10,842 bases of DNA from an uncultured Rhodospirillales bacterium (GCA_902795665.1 CADBMA010000037.1:1-10842), one strand, 5' to 3'. Numbered from the stretch's first letter, positions 1-7,101 are shown. The notes: generated by a model not told the origin, from the letters alone. Numbers and translations: made by a program.

Positions 1-699
1 GGACGGCAAGGTCCACGGAGTTGTTGTCCAAACCAAAATATTCATTCCGTTTTCAAGCTTGAACAATACCGTAATAGCATTGTCAGTTTTATCTTGATAA
101 CCTTGGTTTACTTCAAAATTTGATAACGGAGTTTCCGCCGCCCATGAATATGGCAAAACCCTAAAATCTTCATAAATTAGCCCTTTATCATACAACTGCT
201 TAAAATTGTTGATTACGCTTTCCATAAACGGCAAATCCATGGTTTTATAATCGTGTGAAAAATCAACCCAACGTCCGATTCGTTTGAACATTTCCACCCA
301 AATACCTGAATATTTCAAAACATCGGAACGGCAAAAATCATTAAATTTTTCAACGCCAAAATCCTCTATTTGCTTGCGTCCTGAAACGCCCAACTGTTTT
401 TCTGCGGACATTTCTGCCGGCAAACCATGACAATCCCACCCCAGACGGCGGTCAACTTTTTTGCCCAGCATAGTTTGAAAACGAGCCACCACATCTTTTA
501 CATAAGACACCATAATATGTCCGTAGTGCGGTGTTCCGTTGGCAAACGGAGGCCCGTCATAAAAAACAAACTCTGCCGCACCATCGCGGTTTTGTACTGA
601 TTTTTCAAATGTTTTATCTTCGTCCCAAAATTTGAGAACTTCTTTTTCCATTTCAGCAAAGTCAGGCTTTGCCTTTACTTCCGGATAATATCTGGTCAT
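1..699 (-). CDS. ileS: Isoleucyl-tRNA synthetase, N-terminal part (eukaryotic-like type)
   Basis: Charges tRNA-Ile with isoleucine in the cytoplasm. The frame is open from the ATG at 699 to the window edge, giving 233 N-terminal residues of a protein normally about 1,000 residues long. Visible class I synthetase motifs are DGPPFANGTPHYGH (HIGH box at residues 58-61), GWDCHGLPAE, the GRWVDF...DYKTMD segment, TPLSNFE, and WTTTPWTLPS at the entry to the CP1 editing domain. The HYGH form, the RRLGWDCHGLP context and DYKTMD resemble the eukaryotic-like (type 2) IleRS family rather than the E. coli type (HIGH, PGWDCHGLPIE). The start is supported by AGGGA six bases upstream of the ATG. The gene is divergent from the membrane protein gene at 934. 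The KMSKS loop and C-terminus lie outside the window. Identity is certain; the subtype is likely. Confidence 0.97.
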   Translation of the reverse strand, partial: MTRYYPEVKAKPDFAEMEKEVLKFWDEDKTFEKSVQNRDGAAEFVFYDGPPFANGTPHYGHIMVSYVKDVVARFQTMLGKKVDRRLGWDCHGLPAEMSAEKQLGVSGRKQIEDFGVEKFNDFCRSDVLKYSGIWVEMFKRIGRWVDFSHDYKTMDLPFMESVINNFKQLYDKGLIYEDFRVLPYSWAAETPLSNFEVNQGYQDKTDNAITVLFKLENGMNILVWTTTPWTLPS

Positions 700-762
700 G
701 CTAAATCCCTGTGTATCTAATGTTAATAAACGTGTTGCAAAAAATGTATATACGAAAAGCCC

Positions 763-778
763 TATCCCCTAAGGGATA
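763..778. repeat. Perfect inverted repeat in the ileS leader
   Basis: TATCCC and GGGATA (6-bp arms, CTAA centre) lie 64-79 bases upstream of the ileS start. The element sits inside the presumed untranslated leader or promoter-proximal region of ileS. It could be an operator or a small RNA hairpin. No run of T follows on either strand, so it is not an intrinsic terminator. Function unknown. Confidence 0.5.
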
Positions 779-837
779 ATAATCAAAATTGCATGTATTC
801 TATTTTCAAACATTTGCTTTTCCTTCAGACTGCTCCA

Positions 838-866
838 AATTTAGTACTATTACACATACAAGTCAA
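838..866 (-). promoter_or_regulatory. Candidate promoter for ileS
   Basis: Read on the minus strand: a -35 box TTGACT (866-861), a 17-base spacer and TAAATT (843-838) as -10. The -35 matches the sigma-70 consensus at five of six positions and the -10 at four of six. It would give a leader of roughly 130 bases. The -35 is one arm of the inverted repeat 862-878, whose other arm is the -35 of the divergent gene. Start site not proven; other weak -10-like sites lie closer to ileS. Confidence 0.4.
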
Positions 867-873
867 GCCTTAC

Positions 874-902
874 TTGACGAGTTGAAATAAACAATATATT
901 AA
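874..902 (+). promoter_or_regulatory. Candidate promoter for the 934 membrane protein gene
   Basis: TTGACG (874-879), a 17-base spacer and TATTAA (897-902), with TATATT at 895-900 as a near alternative. Transcription would begin about 20-25 bases before the ATG at 934, leaving room for the GGAG ribosome-binding site at 921-924. The region 700-933 otherwise holds only this promoter pair and the inverted repeat at 763-778; no tRNA, small RNA or further ORF was seen in it. Confidence 0.45.
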
Positions 903-933
903 TGTAGTACAATTAAAACAGGAGATACTGACA

Positions 934-1383
934 ATGAACGGAAAATTATCCGGATGGACAACCCGCATAATTAAAAACTTTTTTTTATCACCGGTAAATA
1001 TCATTTTTGCAATTGCTGCCGCATATTTTGGAGCCCAAGCCTATTTCTGGGAGCCAACTTTCATGAATAGAATTATATTTTTTGGCATTGTCGGTTTATG
1101 GGTCTTTTGGATTGTTGCTCGCTACATGATTGTCTTGTTCATAATTTTTGCTCTGATTGGTGGCGGATATTATGCTTACCACCAATACTCCACTCGCGAA
1201 ATTCGCAAATGTGAAGCATCAGGCGGCGTCTGGAATAAAGAAACCAAAACTTGTGAGGCAAAAGTTTCTCTCATAGAAAATATTACCAATCGCGTCAATA
1301 AAATGCTCACTGACTTTTTCGGCAAAAAACCAACATCACAAAACACCGCACCAATTGCTGAAAATTCCACTTCCGCAAAATAG
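934..1383 (+). CDS. Small membrane protein of unknown function with a two-cysteine C-terminal segment
   Basis: Not recognised. The 149-residue product has three hydrophobic segments (about residues 20-38, 46-62 and 64-83), then a polar tail. Directly after the last segment comes RKCEASGGVWNKETKTCE, with Cys93 and Cys107 spaced so that they could form a small disulfide-closed loop if the tail faces the periplasm. The final 20 residues are low-complexity and rich in Thr, Ser, Ala and Asn. The start is well supported by GGAG nine bases upstream of the ATG. The stop lies two bases from the stop of convergent plsC, so no terminator fits between them. An inner-membrane protein with an exported tail is the reasonable reading; topology is inferred and no function can be given. 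Confidence 0.8.
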   Translation: MNGKLSGWTTRIIKNFFLSPVNIIFAIAAAYFGAQAYFWEPTFMNRIIFFGIVGLWVFWIVARYMIVLFIIFALIGGGYYAYHQYSTREIRKCEASGGVWNKETKTCEAKVSLIENITNRVNKMLTDFFGKKPTSQNTAPIAENSTSAK

Positions 1384-1385
1384 CA

Positions 1386-2141
1386 TCATTTGCCGTGATA
1401 ATTAACTTTACACGCAGGATAGTTGTGCATAGCTTCCTGATTGAGCTCTGCGCATTTGTCTTCAATTCGCTTTTGAACTTCGTCAATAAACTTATTTTTA
1501 TCACCTTCAATATGCATGGGCGGCATAAATTCGACAATAATCTTTCCCGGAATATGCTTAAATGAGCTACGCGGCCAAAACATTCCGCTGTTAAGCGCCA
1601 CCGGAATTATGGGCATATCCAAATTTTGCGCCAAAAATAAAAAACCTGGTTTATATTTCTGACAAGTTCCTGCCGGAACACGATGCCCCTCAGGAAAAAT
1701 AATTATCGGGCGCCCTTCGACAACTTTTTTCTTTGCTGCAACCAGCATTTTTTTCATTGCGCTGGCTCCGGCTGAGCGATCCACTGGAATAAGCCCATAC
1801 AAAGCCGCAGACCAACCGAAAAACGGAATATAAGTAAGCTCTTTTTTCAAAATCATTGTTGCTTTGTCAACTACCGATGTCAAAACATAAGTTTCCCATG
1901 CAGATTCGTGCTTGCAAGCATATACTGCATTATCGCTCAGATATTGCAGCCCGCGAAACTCAACTTTTAATCCGCCAAACACTCGCATTCCCCAAATAAT
2001 TGCCGGCAATATCATATGATTCCACCAATACATATGCCATCTTTGCGGCCAAAACCACCCAAATACACTGCTAAAAATCACACTAAACGCAATAACTCCA
2101 TATATCCATATATTGCCGAGTAATGAACGTATAAACAACAT
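1386..2141 (-). CDS. plsC: 1-acyl-sn-glycerol-3-phosphate acyltransferase (PlsC family)
   Basis: Transfers an acyl chain to lysophosphatidic acid to make phosphatidic acid, the precursor of membrane phospholipids, at the inner membrane. The 251-residue length is normal. A hydrophobic N-terminus (about residues 7-30, with more hydrophobic stretch near 40-55) anchors it. Acyltransferase motif I is KHESAWE (His78, Glu83); motif III is IIIFPEGHR (FPEG at 149-152), followed by KYKPG and the PIIPVALNSG segment. Motif I is HX4E rather than the textbook HX4D. The ATG at 2141 immediately follows the stop codon of the DUF218 gene, and its strong AAGGAGGG site lies in the end of that gene, so the two are probably translationally coupled. 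It is the last gene of the ftsE-ftsX-DUF218-plsC run. Confidence 0.92.
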   Translation of the reverse strand: MLFIRSLLGNIWIYGVIAFSVIFSSVFGWFWPQRWHMYWWNHMILPAIIWGMRVFGGLKVEFRGLQYLSDNAVYACKHESAWETYVLTSVVDKATMILKKELTYIPFFGWSAALYGLIPVDRSAGASAMKKMLVAAKKKVVEGRPIIIFPEGHRVPAGTCQKYKPGFLFLAQNLDMPIIPVALNSGMFWPRSSFKHIPGKIIVEFMPPMHIEGDKNKFIDEVQKRIEDKCAELNQEAMHNYPACKVNYHGK

Positions 2142-2723
2142 TTAACCCTCCTTTTTAATAACCAGACCATCTCTGATTAATACATACAAAAACTTATTAT
2201 ATTCTCCGGCCAAGAGAACAAAACTGTGCCAATTCTTCCACCAAAATTTTGCCACTTTTTCCGAATAAACCGGATAGGGCAAAATTTCCAGATTATGATT
2301 ATAATATCTAAACTCCGCTATACTTCGCGGCAAATGATAATTTGACGTCACCAAATAAATTGAACTAATTTTATTTTCTTGAATCCATTGCGAAGTAATT
2401 TTTGCATTTTCAACCGTATTAGCCGATTTTTTATCCAAAATAACCTTATTATGATCATCAATTGTAATTCCGATACGTTTTTGCAAATCATTCAAAGACG
2501 TATCCTTAAACACTCCGGATATAAATAATTTGTCTGCCTTGTTTTTATTCAGTAGCTCAAACGCCACACTCAAGCGATTGCGCCCTCCGGTCAACACCAC
2601 TATTGCATCAGCCTTTGTCTCTGCTTTTGGTTCTCCATATTCAATACGGTGATTAAAGGCTATAAAACCGGCAAACCATAAAATTATCAAAACAAATAAA
2701 AAAATCAGTTGTTTTTTAGTCAT
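2142..2723 (-). CDS. DUF218 / YdcF-like membrane-anchored protein
   Basis: Belongs to the DUF218 (YdcF/SanA-like) family, envelope proteins of uncertain biochemical role. The 193-residue product has one N-terminal transmembrane segment (about residues 5-24), then the DUF218 fold: IVVLTGG at 41-47, a KLFISG strand near 65-70, SANTVENA at 100-107 and VTSNYHLPRS at 125-134. The conserved Asn/Thr/Glu and His/Arg positions typical of the family are present. Anchored-with-outside-domain topology is inferred. It sits three bases downstream of ftsX and abuts plsC, the arrangement I know from other alphaproteobacteria, so it is plausibly co-transcribed with both. The link to division or phospholipid synthesis is contextual only. 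Confidence 0.85.
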   Translation of the reverse strand: MTKKQLIFLFVLIILWFAGFIAFNHRIEYGEPKAETKADAIVVLTGGRNRLSVAFELLNKNKADKLFISGVFKDTSLNDLQKRIGITIDDHNKVILDKKSANTVENAKITSQWIQENKISSIYLVTSNYHLPRSIAEFRYYNHNLEILPYPVYSEKVAKFWWKNWHSFVLLAGEYNKFLYVLIRDGLVIKKEG

Positions 2724-2726
2724 GAA

Positions 2727-3638
2727 TTACATCATTCTTTCTAAAGTTTTTTTCACTGTATAATACGCCGTTTGCATTGCTATTAAAGCTGAAAATATCG
2801 GCAAACTTGTTATTGCCGTCCACGCTCCCCTTGACAAATGGGCCTCATTAATAATTCCGCCTTCAATTTGCCCAGCCATGTGTGCAATCAGAAAAATCAC
2901 CGGAACTGCCAAAGCAACTCCGATAATTCCGCCGATAAATCCAAGTATAGCTGTACGTCCTGCATATTGCTGAGCAATATATGTATCTTTTGCCCCCATA
3001 AGGTGTAAAATCTCTATAACATCACGATGCAGTCCCAGACTGGTTTGTGTTGTATAAAATATTGCTCCTGATGTAACACATATCACCAACAAAAGAACGG
3101 CCAAAGCCAGCATTTTAATTCCTGCCGCAAAATTAATCAGCTTATTCAGCCACAATTTGTGATTGTCCAACGACGCCTGAGGTGCAACTGAAGCCAATTT
3201 TTCGGCCAAAACCTTAAAATTAATTTCTGCCCTCGGTTTTATCTTCACATCAATCAACCGCGGTGTTGGCAAATCATCAATATTTACATCATCACCCAAC
3301 CACGGACGCAACAAATGCTGCAACTGGTCTTCGTTAAGCGGCGTAACTTTAATGGTTTCCGGCATTGCTTCCAACATTGCCACTGCTCTTTGCTCTTGCA
3401 CTATTGTTTCGTCACGTGCTTTTTGCCGGTCAGAGCTGTTTACAGGAATAATCTGTACAGTTAACGAGCCTAAGATGCTGGAATTCCAGTTAATTAACAT
3501 TGAATTAATTGCCAAAACACCCGCCAATGTTACTGCAAACAAAAAAACCGAGATTGAAATCATTATTTTCAAAAACAGATTCGAACTGTCTTTAGATAAT
3601 GGCAGCTCCCGATGTTTTAAATTATCATATTTCCACAT
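2727..3638 (-). CDS. ftsX: Cell division protein FtsX
   Basis: Membrane half of the FtsEX complex, which couples ATP hydrolysis by FtsE at the divisome to periplasmic peptidoglycan hydrolase activation. From the ATG at 3638 it is 303 residues. Topology is typical: a cytoplasmic N-terminus, TM1 (about 22-46), a large periplasmic loop (about 47-170), then three C-terminal TMs (about 173-198, 230-253 and 273-292). The conserved EILHLMGA segment lies before TM3. The start is ambiguous: GTG at 3641 and ATG at 3638 are consecutive codons. AGAGG lies five bases from the ATG but only two from the GTG, so I chose the ATG. The start lies inside the 3' end of ftsE (14-base overlap), indicating coupled translation. 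Confidence 0.93.
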   Translation of the reverse strand: MWKYDNLKHRELPLSKDSSNLFLKIMISISVFLFAVTLAGVLAINSMLINWNSSILGSLTVQIIPVNSSDRQKARDETIVQEQRAVAMLEAMPETIKVTPLNEDQLQHLLRPWLGDDVNIDDLPTPRLIDVKIKPRAEINFKVLAEKLASVAPQASLDNHKLWLNKLINFAAGIKMLALAVLLLVICVTSGAIFYTTQTSLGLHRDVIEILHLMGAKDTYIAQQYAGRTAILGFIGGIIGVALAVPVIFLIAHMAGQIEGGIINEAHLSRGAWTAITSLPIFSALIAMQTAYYTVKKTLERMM

Positions 3639-4341
3639 CACTACCTCTCTCTCCAGCCTTAATTATTCTCAAACCGTGATTTTTCAGATGAATGCACGGA
3701 TACTTAAAATCACGAATAAGATTTTCATTATGAGTCGCAATCACCACTGTTGTGCCCAATTTATTAAGCTCAATGAACAATTTCATCAACTTTGGAGCAA
3801 TGTCGTTATCAACGTTTCCGGTGGGCTCATCGGCCAGCAAAACATCAGGACGGTTGATTACTGCACGTGCAATAGCTACCCGTTGTTTTTCTCCTCCGGA
3901 AAGTGTGGAAGTTATTGCTGAGGTGCTACGGTCAATTTCTACCCATTTCAAAAGTTCGGTCACTCTTTTGCGAATTTCTTTTTCTCCCATTCCGCAAACC
4001 CGCAAGGGCAGTGCAACATTGTCAAAAGCCGAAACGTGTTCCAACAAGCGAAAATCTTGAAACACAACTCCGATTCGACGTCTAAACATCGACAAAGCAT
4101 TACGATTGGTAAAATTGACATTATTGCCAAATACACTAACCCTTCCTCGACTGGGTTTTTGCGCCAGATACATCATACTCAGCAACGATGTTTTTCCGGC
4201 ACCGCTTTTTCCGGTCAAAAAATGAAAAGACCCTCGTTCTAAAGTAAGATCTATATTAGTTAATATCTCCGGTCCTTGACCATAGCGGATACACACTTTT
4301 TCCATCTCAATAACCGGTTCTTTTTCATTTACTTCAAACAT
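3625..4341 (-). CDS. ftsE: Cell division ATP-binding protein FtsE
   Basis: Cytoplasmic ABC ATPase partner of FtsX. All nucleotide-binding motifs are intact: Walker A GKSGAGKT (44-51), Q-loop Gln95 in FQDFRLL, signature LSGGEKQ (147-153), Walker B VLLADEP (167-173) and H-loop His204 in ATHN. The GSFHFLTG stretch before Walker A and the LYLA-like helix are features I associate with alphaproteobacterial FtsE. Length of 238 residues is slightly above the usual 220-230. No strong ribosome-binding site precedes the ATG at 4341 (only AAAGAAA); an in-frame ATG at residue 13 would give a family-typical shorter start, so the first 12 residues are uncertain. It lies 43 bases downstream of argS; that gap shows no terminator. 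Confidence 0.95.
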   Translation of the reverse strand: MFEVNEKEPVIEMEKVCIRYGQGPEILTNIDLTLERGSFHFLTGKSGAGKTSLLSMMYLAQKPSRGRVSVFGNNVNFTNRNALSMFRRRIGVVFQDFRLLEHVSAFDNVALPLRVCGMGEKEIRKRVTELLKWVEIDRSTSAITSTLSGGEKQRVAIARAVINRPDVLLADEPTGNVDNDIAPKLMKLFIELNKLGTTVVIATHNENLIRDFKYPCIHLKNHGLRIIKAGERGSDVEI

Positions 4342-4384
4342 TTTCTTTGTCCGTGTTTACTCGTTTTTATTAACGCTGTATTTA

Positions 4385-6115
4385 TTAAGCTTTGGGCATA
4401 ATTTCAGGAGCCTCAATTCCCAATAAGAATAAAAGTTTTTTCAAAACATTACATGTCAGCATTGCCAACGCAATACGCGATTTTGCAACATTTTCACTTT
4501 CAGCGCCTTTAATTGGCGACGCATTATAAAAGCTACTGAATGTTTGTGCCAAATTATATACATAGTCCGAAATAATACTCGGCTCCCTTTCTGCCTCACA
4601 ACGCATAATAACATTATTCATCTGTGACAATTTTAACGCCAAGTTACGTTCTTCAATATTTGTTATCATTATATTGCCGGACTTAATATCTGCATTTTTA
4701 CGAACTACAGAATTTATACGCGCAATTGCATACTGAATATACGGACCGGTTTTTCCTTCAAAACTGGCAAAGTCGTCTAACTCAAAAATATACCCTGAAG
4801 CAATATTGTTTTTCAAATCCTGAAACTTGATAGCTCCAACCGCAACCTGCATAATCAGCTTATCCAACTCCTCCTGCGACAAGCCGCTTTCCGCTCCGGC
4901 TTTTGGCATAGTTTCTGCAACTTTATCTTTTGACAATTTAATCATGTCTGACAAATTCATCACTCCGCCGTCACGAGTTTTGAATGGTTTTCCGTCTGCT
5001 CCGTTAACTGTACCAAAGCCGATATGCCGCATTTTTACATTAGGAGCAATTCCCAATTTTTCAACTGCTTCAAAAACTTGCTCAAAATGCAAAGATTGTC
5101 TTTTATCTACAAAATACACTATTTCATCAGCGTGCAAATCATCAACCCGCATTTTAATTGTAGCAATATCTGTTGCGTGATACGTAAAACCGCCATCTGA
5201 TTTTTCAATAATCACAGGTGGTTTAGGTTTATTTACCTCATCAAGACGGATAATATATGCTCCGTCATCATATTCTAATAAACCTTTTTCTTCTGCAATT
5301 TTTTTAATTTCAAAACACATCTGGTGTGCATCAGATTCGCCGAGCCACAAATCAAAATGTACTCCTAGTTCCTGATAATTTTCTTTCGCTGCATCAACCG
5401 AAACTTTGCGAATATGCTGCCATGCTTTTTTATATTCACTATCGCCATCTTGAAATTTTGCGGTAATTATTCTGGCCTTTTCCTTAGCAGCCGCATCTTC
5501 TTTGCAACGAATATTGGCTTGTTTATAAAAAGCTGTAATTTCAGCAATATCATAACTCTCCATTTTTTCAAGACCACCATCACGCTCGATAACTTCTGCC
5601 AAAATCATACCGATAGGCGTACCCCAGTCTCCGAAATGCACATCCGAAATCGGCTTATTGCCGACAAATTCTTCAATGCGGCGCATCGATTCGCCAATAA
5701 CCCCTGAACGCAAATGCCCTACGTGCATTTCTTTAGCCACATTCGGTCCGCCATAGTCCAAAATTATTGTATGCGGATTATTTGTTTTTTCACATCCAAA
5801 ACGTTCATCGGCAGCCATATCCATCATAGTCTGTGCAATCAGCTCATCTTTAAGCGTCAAATTCAAAAACCCCGGACCGTCAACCGAAACTTTTGCAAAA
5901 TCACCATCTTCTGACAATTTGGCGGCAATCATCTCGCCGATTTGACGAGGATTCTTTTTTTCAATTTTTGCCAATGCCAATGCACCGTTACACTGAAAAT
6001 CACTTAAATCCGGACGATCCGAATTTTTCACCATTGCAAACTTGGTATCAAACCCTAATTCTTCAAATATCTTTTCCAGTTTTTTATTTATTTTTTCATC
6101 TAAAATACAAGTCAT
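4385..6115 (-). CDS. argS: Arginyl-tRNA synthetase
   Basis: Cytoplasmic class I synthetase that charges tRNA-Arg. Numbered from the ATG at 6115 (576 residues): an N-terminal additional domain (about 1-110) containing the SDFQCNGALALAK and GPGFLNL segments; GGPNVAKEMHVGHLRS with the HIGH box at 131-134; DVHFGDWGTPIG; GKPFKTRDGG (375-384), the region that replaces a canonical KMSKS in many ArgRS; and the C-terminal DALR anticodon-binding domain with TGPYIQYAIARINSVVRK. The frame continues upstream to another ATG at 6142, but that would overlap the preceding gene by 13 bases and add nine residues absent from the family. The ATG at 6115 has GAGAAAG just upstream and fits the usual N-terminus. It follows the lipoprotein gene by 14 bases. 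Confidence 0.95.
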   Translation of the reverse strand: MTCILDEKINKKLEKIFEELGFDTKFAMVKNSDRPDLSDFQCNGALALAKIEKKNPRQIGEMIAAKLSEDGDFAKVSVDGPGFLNLTLKDELIAQTMMDMAADERFGCEKTNNPHTIILDYGGPNVAKEMHVGHLRSGVIGESMRRIEEFVGNKPISDVHFGDWGTPIGMILAEVIERDGGLEKMESYDIAEITAFYKQANIRCKEDAAAKEKARIITAKFQDGDSEYKKAWQHIRKVSVDAAKENYQELGVHFDLWLGESDAHQMCFEIKKIAEEKGLLEYDDGAYIIRLDEVNKPKPPVIIEKSDGGFTYHATDIATIKMRVDDLHADEIVYFVDKRQSLHFEQVFEAVEKLGIAPNVKMRHIGFGTVNGADGKPFKTRDGGVMNLSDMIKLSKDKVAETMPKAGAESGLSQEELDKLIMQVAVGAIKFQDLKNNIASGYIFELDDFASFEGKTGPYIQYAIARINSVVRKNADIKSGNIMITNIEERNLALKLSQMNNVIMRCEAEREPSIISDYVYNLAQTFSSFYNASPIKGAESENVAKSRIALAMLTCNVLKKLLFLLGIEAPEIMPKA

Positions 6116-6129
6116 TATTCTTTCTCTTT

Positions 6130-6459
6130 TTATCTTACACATTGAAATTTAGCTTTGGTCGGAGTCATAATTCGGCACGAAAAACGCTCTTCTTTATCAA
6201 GTTTTGCCGCTATTCCGGTATCATATTTAACGCACTCGGCATCAGCCATTTTTTGCACTTCTTCAAAACTTGTTTTCCAACCGTTATAACATACTACAGG
6301 AGCATCAGTCATTGAGCTTCCGACATACAAATCGTCTTTAGGTCTTCCCGCTTCTCGTCGTCGGTCCACAAAAGGTTCCGTCAACGAACAAGCTGTGGTT
6401 ACAAATAACAGCATCCATAAAACGCTAAAATTTACCCTAGACAATTTTAAAATCTCCAT
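6130..6459 (-). CDS. Small lipoprotein of unknown function with conserved cysteines
   Basis: A 109-residue product with a lipoprotein signal peptide: MEILKLSR, a hydrophobic core to residue 22, and lipobox VTTAC, so Cys24 is the predicted lipidation site. The mature part has Cys57, Cys76, Cys95 and Cys107, in the contexts VVCYNGW, DAECVKYD, FSCRIMTPTKAKF and the C-terminal QCVR. I believe this cysteine pattern with the MTPT(K/R)A motif occurs in a small family of uncharacterised alphaproteobacterial proteins, but I could not search. The frame extends upstream to 6546, but the ATG at 6459 gives a proper signal peptide; the longer start would bury it and run into the divergent gene. No clear ribosome-binding site. 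It is first in the run leading into argS and ftsEX. Confidence 0.8.
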   Translation of the reverse strand: MEILKLSRVNFSVLWMLLFVTTACSLTEPFVDRRREAGRPKDDLYVGSSMTDAPVVCYNGWKTSFEEVQKMADAECVKYDTGIAAKLDKEERFSCRIMTPTKAKFQCVR

Positions 6460-6481
6460 TAAATTAAAAACTGTGTAATAA

Positions 6482-6510
6482 TTTATATATTGAAAAAGAT
6501 AAAAATGCAA
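6482..6510 (-). promoter_or_regulatory. Candidate promoter for the lipoprotein-argS-ftsEX run
   Basis: Minus-strand TTGCAT (6510-6505), a 17-base spacer and TATAAA (6487-6482). The -10 matches consensus at five of six positions, the -35 at only three. The predicted leader is about 15 bases, consistent with the missing Shine-Dalgarno site. The -35 overlaps the start codon of the divergent gene at 6505, whose own promoter must also lie in or beyond this 45-bp gap; I see only weak AT-rich -10 candidates for it. Confidence 0.35.
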
Positions 6511-7101
6511 AACCAAAATAAATATATCGGTGATGATAAATTCCAAAAATTACTTGAGCACTACAACTGCACAGCTCATCCCGATTTAATAAAAATGCGC
6601 TTTGCCGGTGCGATTTGCAGCCCCAATCTCAATCTTCGCCCAACTGATGTCATATCATCTCTATGGGAACAAGGGCAGTCCCCGCGTTTGCAAACAAAAG
6701 AAGAAGCCGAACTGTTTTTTAAATTTTTTATGGGCTTGTGGGATGATGTTTTTGCAAAAGTAAAGACCAACAACATTACTCTCCCTGCATTTAAAATTAA
6801 AAATCATCATGATTTTGTTACCACCTGCTCGGAACGTTTTGCTCTTATTATCGATGGATATTTAGAAGGATTTTGGGGAGGATGCGAAAACATTAAACTT
6901 CCGGCTTATATTGCCCAAATTATCGATTCGCTTTCTGATTTAGCCGAAGTATATCAACAATTATCCCTGCGCCAAATACATGATGGCGAATTTGATAATC
7001 TGCTAAAAACCCTAAATCATACCGACAAAACTATAAATCGAACCTTGTCATTTATCATTGAAAACTATGCCCTTCCTCGTTTTGAGCAAATTTCCAAATA
7101 A
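6505..7101 (+). CDS. Hypothetical helical protein, tentatively YecA/UPF0149-like
   Basis: A 198-residue soluble protein without signal peptide or membrane segment, probably all-helical. The N-terminal half has RFAGAICSPNLNLRPTDVIS, then an SSLWEQG turn, then EEAELFFKFFMGLWDDVF, and near residues 118-125 GYLEGFWGG. That order (a small-residue helix with a Pro/Asp-Val turn, an acidic helix before an aromatic helix, then GYxxGFW) resembles UPF0149/YecA-like proteins, but the match is from memory and weak. No C-terminal SEC-C zinc motif is present. The ATG at 6505 is preferred over an in-frame TTG at 6490; neither has a good ribosome-binding site. It is divergent from the lipoprotein gene and 118 bases before carD, which has its own promoter. 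Function unknown. Confidence 0.7.
   Translation: MQNQNKYIGDDKFQKLLEHYNCTAHPDLIKMRFAGAICSPNLNLRPTDVISSLWEQGQSPRLQTKEEAELFFKFFMGLWDDVFAKVKTNNITLPAFKIKNHHDFVTTCSERFALIIDGYLEGFWGGCENIKLPAYIAQIIDSLSDLAEVYQQLSLRQIHDGEFDNLLKTLNHTDKTINRTLSFIIENYALPRFEQISK

Noticed and set aside
700..933. Possible T-box or other tRNA-sensing leader upstream of ileS
   Set aside because: No T-box consensus and no antiterminator/terminator pair; T-boxes are also mainly a Gram-positive feature. Only short inverted repeats were found.
1176..1537. Minus-strand ORFs overlapping the end of the 934 gene and plsC
   Set aside because: They lie antisense to or out of frame with better-supported genes and show no recognisable domain.
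3352..3921. 189-residue plus-strand ORF opposite ftsX and ftsE
   Set aside because: Antisense to two well-supported genes in conserved frames; cysteine-rich low-quality translation, no domain, no credible start context.
6460..6546. Upstream start extending the lipoprotein by 29 residues
   Set aside because: It would bury the signal peptide and lipobox inside the protein and overlap the divergent gene; the ATG at 6459 gives a normal lipoprotein signal.
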